From Polyangium sp. 6x1 (GTDB lineage: Bacteria > Myxococcota_A > Polyangia > Polyangiales > Polyangiaceae), in NCBI RefSeq assembly GCF_029946515.1, contig NZ_JARZHH010000001.1:496001-560000 (forward strand): a DNA stretch of 64,000 nt. The letters are read 5' to 3'. The position numbers and the translations under genes were made by a program. Below the pieces are notes generated by a model. That model had not been told where the DNA came from. It ran no database searches and was given only the letters and a program-made list of their open reading frames with translations. Of this stretch, positions 60,501 to 64,000 are shown one piece after another. Position 1 is the stretch's first letter, and each line of letters starts with the position of its first letter.

Positions 60501-62732
60501 CACCGGGATGCCGCCGGCGTCGAGCACGGCGCCCGTGCTGGAGACACGCGTGGCGAAGATGTCGTCATTGCCGCTGCCATTGCGCCGGTCCTGCCAGGCG
60601 ACGAGCCAGTCGACGCCGTTCGCCGCGACCACGGGCACGTACTGCGAGTTCGTCGCTTCCGAGATCGCGAAGCCCGCGGGATCGAGCACGGCGCCCGTGC
60701 TGGAGAGGCGCGCGCCCCAGATGTCGTTCGTGAGTCCCGGGCGCGCGTCCTCCCAGACGACGAGCCAGTTCGTCCCGTTGAAGGCGGCGCGCGGCGTACG
60801 CTCGTCGTTCGCCGCGCGGGAGAGCAGCGTGCTCGTTGCGTCGATCTTGACGAGCGCGTTCGACAGGCGCAGCCCGTAGATGTCGGCTGGGCTGTTCGCG
60901 TTGTTCCCGCGCGTGTCGTAGAAGGCCGCGTAGAAGTTCGTCCCGTCGTGCGCCGCGCCGACGTAGCTACGGCTGCCCATCTCGCTCGTCAGCGGCGTGG
61001 CCCCGATGAGCACCGCCCCGCCCGAGCTCACGCGAGCGCCGAAGGCCTGGTTCGAATCGTCCCAGAATACGCCGTAGCCGTTGCCCGCGAAGGTGACGGT
61101 GACCTGCGCGGGATCGGTGTTGAGGACGCCGTTGCCGATGGTGAAGCCGTTCCCCGCGTCCATGATCGCGCCGGCCGACGAGATGCGCTGGCCGTAGATG
61201 TTGTTCGCGTTGCTGTAGTTGTCCCACGCGAGCAGCCAGTTCACCCCATCCGACGCGATCCCGAACTCCGAGTACGGGCAAATCGACGAGCCGCTGCAGG
61301 CGACGATGTCACTCGCGTCGAGCACGGTGCCGGCCGGAGATACACGTCGCGCGCCGACGCGGTAATAGGTCGACCCCGTGTAGCTGTTGTACGCGACGAG
61401 GTAGTTCGTACCGTTCCAGGAGACCGCCGTGTCGTTCGCGACGTACGTCAGCGACGTGATGGCCACGTTCGACGGGTTCACCGTGCCGTTCGTCCCCACG
61501 AAGTTGCCGCGAATCTGGCTCGAGAGCGTGTGCACGACGAAGTAGTTCGTGCCGTCGAACGCGATCGACGGTTGGCTCTTGCCGCCGCCGCTCGTGACCG
61601 CGATCCCGTTCGGATCCTGCACGACACCGGCCGCGGTGACGCGGGCGGCGTAGATGTCGTCGGCGCTGTTGCGGCTGTCGACCCAGGCGACCATCCAGTC
61701 CGTGCCGTTGGTCGCCACGACCGGCTGCGATTGGTTGCCCTTCGCGACCGCGATCGGGATGCCCGACGTATCGAGCACGGTGCCGGCCTGCGACACGCGC
61801 ACGCCGTACACGTCCGCCGTGCTCTGATAACGCTCGTCCATCCAGACGACGAGGAAGGTCCCGCCCGCGTACGAAACGACCGTCTCGTACTGGCCTCGGT
61901 TCGCCGCGGCATATACGGGCGTGTCGATCGCGATCTCGGGCCCGATCACGGGATCGAGCACCGCCGGATACGCGCTCGCGTCGAGCACCGACGCGGGCAC
62001 GCGCAGCACGATGCGCCCGTCCACGAAGTCCGCGTCGACGTGCGTGCGCACGCCCTTCGCGTCGATCCATGTGGCCACGCCGTAACGCACGCCGAGCCCG
62101 GTCACGGGATCCGCGAAGTGCAAGCCGCCCTCGGTTTCGCCGAGGAAATCCTCGCCCGTTACGGCGATCTTGACCTCGAGATCGCCCTCGCCCGCCGGGC
62201 GCTCGGCGAATTCGAAGCTCTGCTCGACGCCCTCCTCGTCGTTCTCGAGGTGCTCGATCACGGCGCCGCGCTGGATGCCGAGGCTCGCGTCGGGCCGGAT
62301 GGCGGCCTTGCCGGAGCGCCCCTCCGCGATCGACCTTCCGCCGCGGGTGATGCTCTCGAGCGACGCGACGAACGGCGCCGTCGCGCCCTCCTCGGGCGCG
62401 ACGAGATCACTCTCGCTCGGCCACACCGTGAGCGCCTCGGGGCTCGCCTTGACGGCGTACGTCGCGTGCCCTGCCGAGAACACCCCGCCCCCAGCGCGAT
62501 ACCCGAAGTGCGTCCGCCGCATGACGGTGTCGAGATCGATCGCCTCGGTCGGGTTTGTCGCGGCCGGGGCCGGCGCCGTCGCGCCCGCGGTCTCCTGCGG
62601 GCCCGCGCTGCGCCCTTCGCTGCTACACCCTGCGAGCGCGGCGAGGATCAGGCCGTGACAAAACCAGCCTATCGTCGCGACGCGGCGCCTCGTGCGCGCC
62701 GCGCGCGTGAATGAAACGGATCGAGATTGCAT
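57564..62732 (-). CDS. Giant surface lipoprotein with repeat propeller region, Cys-rich repeats and MYXO-CTERM-like tail
   Basis: 1722 residues from ATG 62732 (GGGAG just upstream; a GTG at 62741 is an alternative). The lipoprotein signal ends LILAALAGC. After about 200 residues of mixed region come about thirteen repeats with a V-L-D-x-x-G-I/V-x-V turn and W.D.R motif (VYGVRVSQAGTVLDTSGIPI), likely beta-propeller blades. Then four Cys-rich repeats of about 130 residues, each CVDGVCCNTAC-like and ending DPDNEC. A Gly/Asn/Ala linker (GGNGGAGG repeats) leads to GGCGCRTASDSS, one helix (LGALIVVAAFGL) and RRRRRSA. The two anchoring signals, lipid at the front and sorting tail at the end, are unusual. 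The length suggests an adhesin or secreted coat component. Confidence 0.9.
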   Translation of the reverse strand: MQSRSVSFTRAARTRRRVATIGWFCHGLILAALAGCSSEGRSAGPQETAGATAPAPAATNPTEAIDLDTVMRRTHFGYRAGGGVFSAGHATYAVKASPEALTVWPSESDLVAPEEGATAPFVASLESITRGGRSIAEGRSGKAAIRPDASLGIQRGAVIEHLENDEEGVEQSFEFAERPAGEGDLEVKIAVTGEDFLGETEGGLHFADPVTGLGVRYGVATWIDAKGVRTHVDADFVDGRIVLRVPASVLDASAYPAVLDPVIGPEIAIDTPVYAAANRGQYETVVSYAGGTFLVVWMDERYQSTADVYGVRVSQAGTVLDTSGIPIAVAKGNQSQPVVATNGTDWMVAWVDSRNSADDIYAARVTAAGVVQDPNGIAVTSGGGKSQPSIAFDGTNYFVVHTLSSQIRGNFVGTNGTVNPSNVAITSLTYVANDTAVSWNGTNYLVAYNSYTGSTYYRVGARRVSPAGTVLDASDIVACSGSSICPYSEFGIASDGVNWLLAWDNYSNANNIYGQRISSAGAIMDAGNGFTIGNGVLNTDPAQVTVTFAGNGYGVFWDDSNQAFGARVSSGGAVLIGATPLTSEMGSRSYVGAAHDGTNFYAAFYDTRGNNANSPADIYGLRLSNALVKIDATSTLLSRAANDERTPRAAFNGTNWLVVWEDARPGLTNDIWGARLSSTGAVLDPAGFAISEATNSQYVPVVAANGVDWLVAWQDRRNGSGNDDIFATRVSSTGAVLDAGGIPVNTAAGNQTNPALAADGTNWLVTWRDATSAEIFAARVAPSSTVLDPAGVKVSTGGGSLPAVAYNGTNYLVAWTKPTNANDIFGSRVTPAGVVLDPGALAIPVSAVVGSAETNAAVASNGVDWFVAWNDDSNVRGARVNAAGTVLDVVGINVSSAVNTQSFPATAWDGTQYWVVWQDDRTTQNYQDIYGARISSTGTNKDASGFVVANDALQHELRPQLAAGKPQEVLAAYYRFDPQQPYGSDRARARVLSDVSPGANGAACSIGAQCVSGFCADGVCCDAACTSTCQACTAAKKGAGTDGVCGPIKIDTDPDNECTDQGASSCGTNGSCNGAAACKLYASGTSCGSTCNGGSLQPQTCDGAGTCAASGMPTSCAPYACGANMCKSSCTTGADCASGFSCVNNACVGLLGNGAQCTANSDCQSANCVDGVCCNTSCTGTCQACSAGKKGAGADGTCGPIVAGADPDSDCSAEAAATCGRTGQCNGAGACQLHASGTSCGSPLCQGTVLKGQVCDGVGTCIPSAAGQDCAPYACSGGACQGACTTSADCAAGNACVMGACVPPLANGAACMMNGQCASGSCVDGVCCNTACGGLCQACTVAKKGSGTDGVCGPIALGVDPDNECVTQAASSCGQTGVCNGSGACQLHPQGTSCGVSTCQGSTVTGQICNGSGQCVNDAMGQDCAPYVCSGGTCKNPCTNSNECLPGNVCTAGACKPAGSPGAPCSNVSECSSGFCVDGVCCDAACNGGCVACSTAKKGQGADGECGPIKNGTDPDSECAAQVPSTCGQNGQCNGSGACALYASGTECAAGKCMGTSQTNPSTCDGNGTCAAGTETSCVPGYACDGTKCATSCTNDSMCAPDYECDPVMEWCVPAMGAGGGGGAGGAGGNGGAGGNGGAGGAGGNGGTGGNGGAGGNGGNGGNGGAGGMGGGVGGAAGAGGGQTTNDGGCGCRTASDSSTAGGLGALIVVAAFGLRRRRRSA
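57715..57880. repeat. Degenerate GCC-rich repeats coding the Gly-rich linker
   Basis: GCCGCC/GCCATT/GCCACC triplet tracts repeat imperfectly and encode Gly-Gly-Asn-Gly-Gly-Ala linkers of the giant lipoprotein. Copy number could vary by slippage without breaking the frame. Confidence 0.75.
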
Positions 62733-62874
62733 ATCTCCCACCAGGTGAATGCTCGCCCCGCAATACGTCGCCGCGGCTCGACGAGACCGCGGCCGTTCGG
62801 GGCGTTCGGGGCGGCATCGGACAGCACCGGCCGGCGCCCGTCAAGGCCGCGGCTGGGCATTTTGACGCGCCAGG

Positions 62875-63666
62875 TCACCGGGCGTCGGCGCGTTCGAGCA
62901 CGCGGCCTGCGATCCGCACGAAGAGCGCGCAGAGCGGAGCCACAAGGACGAGCACCAAAGGTCCGAGCCACGCGGCGGCAGCGTCGTGCCAGACGAGGCT
63001 GGGCATGGTGATCGCGGATCGAAGGATCACGCGGCCCTCGTAGACGTCAGGCCGATAAATCATGACGGCCGAAGGCATGAGGGGGCCGAGCCAGACGAGG
63101 GATCCGACGAGCAGCGCGTGGAAAGCGTCGCGCATGCGCACGAGGAGCGGCAGGAGCATCGCGAGCAGGAGGAGCGCGAACGCGGTCAGGAAGAGCCCTC
63201 CGCCGAGCGCGCCGGCGGCGCTGACCATGTCGCCCGGCGCGAGGTACGGGAGGATCGAGAGCCCCGTGGCGATCGCGACGGCCGCGCCGGTCGCCGCCGC
63301 GGCGCCGAGAATGGGCCAGACGCGCGCGGCGAGGAGCACGCGGGCGTGGAGGGGCTTCGCGAGCAGGACTTCGAGCTGCCCCTCTTCCCGCGCGGTGACG
63401 ATGGCGCCGAGCAGGCCCGCGAGCCCCACGAAGAACGGCGCGAAATAGGCGGCCATCAGGTCGTTGATGAGCAGGACCGACGCGATCCCCTGGATGTCGA
63501 ACGCCCGTTCGAGGAAGTGAAGCGCGCGCGGTGGGAAACGCACGAGGATGGCATGGGTCCCGAGCACGCAGAGGCCGCCGAGGATCGCCGCTGCGATCGG
63601 CGCGCGGCGCGGCGCGTGTCGTGCCTCGAGGAGGAAATAATCTCGGAGCGAAGCGGTCTCCGTCAT
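62875..63666 (-). CDS. ABC-2 type transporter permease
   Basis: 263 residues from ATG 63666 (GGAGG within ATGGAGGCTTGATC), two bases after the stop of the upstream gene. About six membrane helices with the ABC-2 pattern: an early AAILGGLCVLGTHAILV, then an intracellular loop with TAREEGQLEVLLAKPLHARV, which is the conserved region that contacts the ATPase in these permeases. The export substrate is unknown; an ATPase may lie beyond the window edge. It pairs with 63669. Confidence 0.82.
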   Translation of the reverse strand: MTETASLRDYFLLEARHAPRRAPIAAAILGGLCVLGTHAILVRFPPRALHFLERAFDIQGIASVLLINDLMAAYFAPFFVGLAGLLGAIVTAREEGQLEVLLAKPLHARVLLAARVWPILGAAAATGAAVAIATGLSILPYLAPGDMVSAAGALGGGLFLTAFALLLLAMLLPLLVRMRDAFHALLVGSLVWLGPLMPSAVMIYRPDVYEGRVILRSAITMPSLVWHDAAAAWLGPLVLVLVAPLCALFVRIAGRVLERADAR

Positions 63667-63668
63667 GA

Positions 63669-64000
63669 TCAAGCCTCCATGCGACGCACACCGGCGGCGC
63701 CCATCGCGATCGCGGTGATCGAGAGAAGCGAGAGCGCGATCGTCGGCGGCGCGAGATCGGCCGCGCCGAGATGATCGAGGTTTCCGAGCGCGAGCGCGCC
63801 GAGCGACATCGGGTTCACGAGCGTCAGCGTCCGCCACGCTGGCTGGTAAAACCCGACGAGCGACAAACCGAGGAGCAGGCCGAGCACAGCGAGCCCGAGG
63901 AGCGCGGAGGCGCCGCGGTGCTTCACCCAGGCGGCGATCGCCGCCGAAAACCCGGTCGCGAAGATCGCCGCGAAGAGATGCGGGGTCATCGCGGCGAGGA
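63669..64000 (-). CDS. ABC-2 type transporter permease, partial (cut by window end)
   Basis: The reading frame is open to base 64000, so the N-terminus is outside the window. A visible ATG at 63989 is not necessarily the start. The 3' portion has at least three membrane helices (LFAAIFATGFSAAIAAWV, LLGLAVLGLLLGLSLVGF, IALSLLSITAIAMG) and a conserved WRTLTLVNPMSLGALALGN. It is likely the partner subunit of 62875. Confidence 0.7.
   Translation of the reverse strand, partial: LAAMTPHLFAAIFATGFSAAIAAWVKHRGASALLGLAVLGLLLGLSLVGFYQPAWRTLTLVNPMSLGALALGNLDHLGAADLAPPTIALSLLSITAIAMGAAGVRRMEA

Noticed and set aside
57333-62714. A 1793-codon open frame on the plus strand opposite the giant lipoprotein gene
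   Set aside because: It is a high-GC shadow of the minus-strand gene: rich in Arg/Ala/His with no domain, signal or conserved motif, while the minus strand has clear protein repeats and signals.

Overview
The window is 64 kb of very GC-rich, gene-dense chromosome with codon use strongly biased to G/C in third positions. The gene content points to a myxobacterium of the Sorangium/Polyangium type: two Ser/Thr protein kinases of eukaryotic type, many lipoproteins with Ala/Pro/Gly-rich linkers after the lipobox, secreted proteins ending in a Cys motif, one membrane helix and an Arg cluster (MYXO-CTERM-like), DUF2330, Sel1 repeats and large Cys-rich surface proteins. I saw no rRNA, tRNA, CRISPR array, insertion sequence or phage module. 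The taxonomic call is an inference from gene content.

Layout. 1-9.97 kb: 3' end of an ECF sigma factor, DUF2277 protein, M23 peptidase lipoprotein, membrane Ser/Thr kinase (minus strand), Cys-rich lipoprotein, nitronate monooxygenase, MYXO-CTERM-like protein, YdcF-like lipoprotein, YdeI/OmdA protein (minus), and an unknown protein. 9.98-17 kb: soluble kinase with helical repeats, Sel1 lipoprotein, two overlapping lipoproteins that together look like one six-bladed propeller, zinc-ribbon membrane protein, AAA+ ATPase, GST, DUF6496 protein. 17.4-24.3 kb: RsbW-like candidate, ferritin-like protein, PAS-PAS-STAS regulator, SnoaL-like protein, TonB-like protein, methyltransferase, FMN-fold oxidase, TipA-type MerR regulator with its operator. 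24.4-37.2 kb: tandem-VWA lipoprotein, YaeQ, BlaI/BlaR1 pair with two abutting operator dyads, SDR, CPA2 antiporter, beta-helix surface protein, and a protein that is about 41% methionine. 37.2-49.9 kb: zinc-ribbon/L12-like protein, VWA lipoprotein, dienelactone hydrolase, DUF2330 protein, response regulator, O-methyltransferase, sugar ABC operon without its ATPase, lipid kinase, radical SAM gene with an unknown partner.

49.9-57.4 kb (minus strand) is the most distinctive block. Seven genes are chained by five 4-nt start/stop overlaps and one 32-nt overlap. In transcription order they are an HTH regulator fused to a periplasmic-binding-protein-like sensor domain, a PstS-like binding protein, a small lipoprotein, an OprP/OprO-like porin, a YfaP-like (DUF2135) lipoprotein, a TonB-dependent receptor, and a second lipoprotein. 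I read it as a self-regulated outer-membrane uptake system, perhaps for an oxyanion; the substrate is unknown. Three GGTAAC direct repeats spaced 10 and 20 bp lie at its 5' end.

57.6-64 kb holds a 1722-residue MYXO-CTERM-like surface lipoprotein and two ABC-2 type permease genes, the last cut by the window edge. Many genes start with GTG or TTG, and I chose starts from ribosome-binding sites, signal-peptide shape and overlaps with the preceding stop. No stretch longer than about 300 bases lacks a candidate gene.
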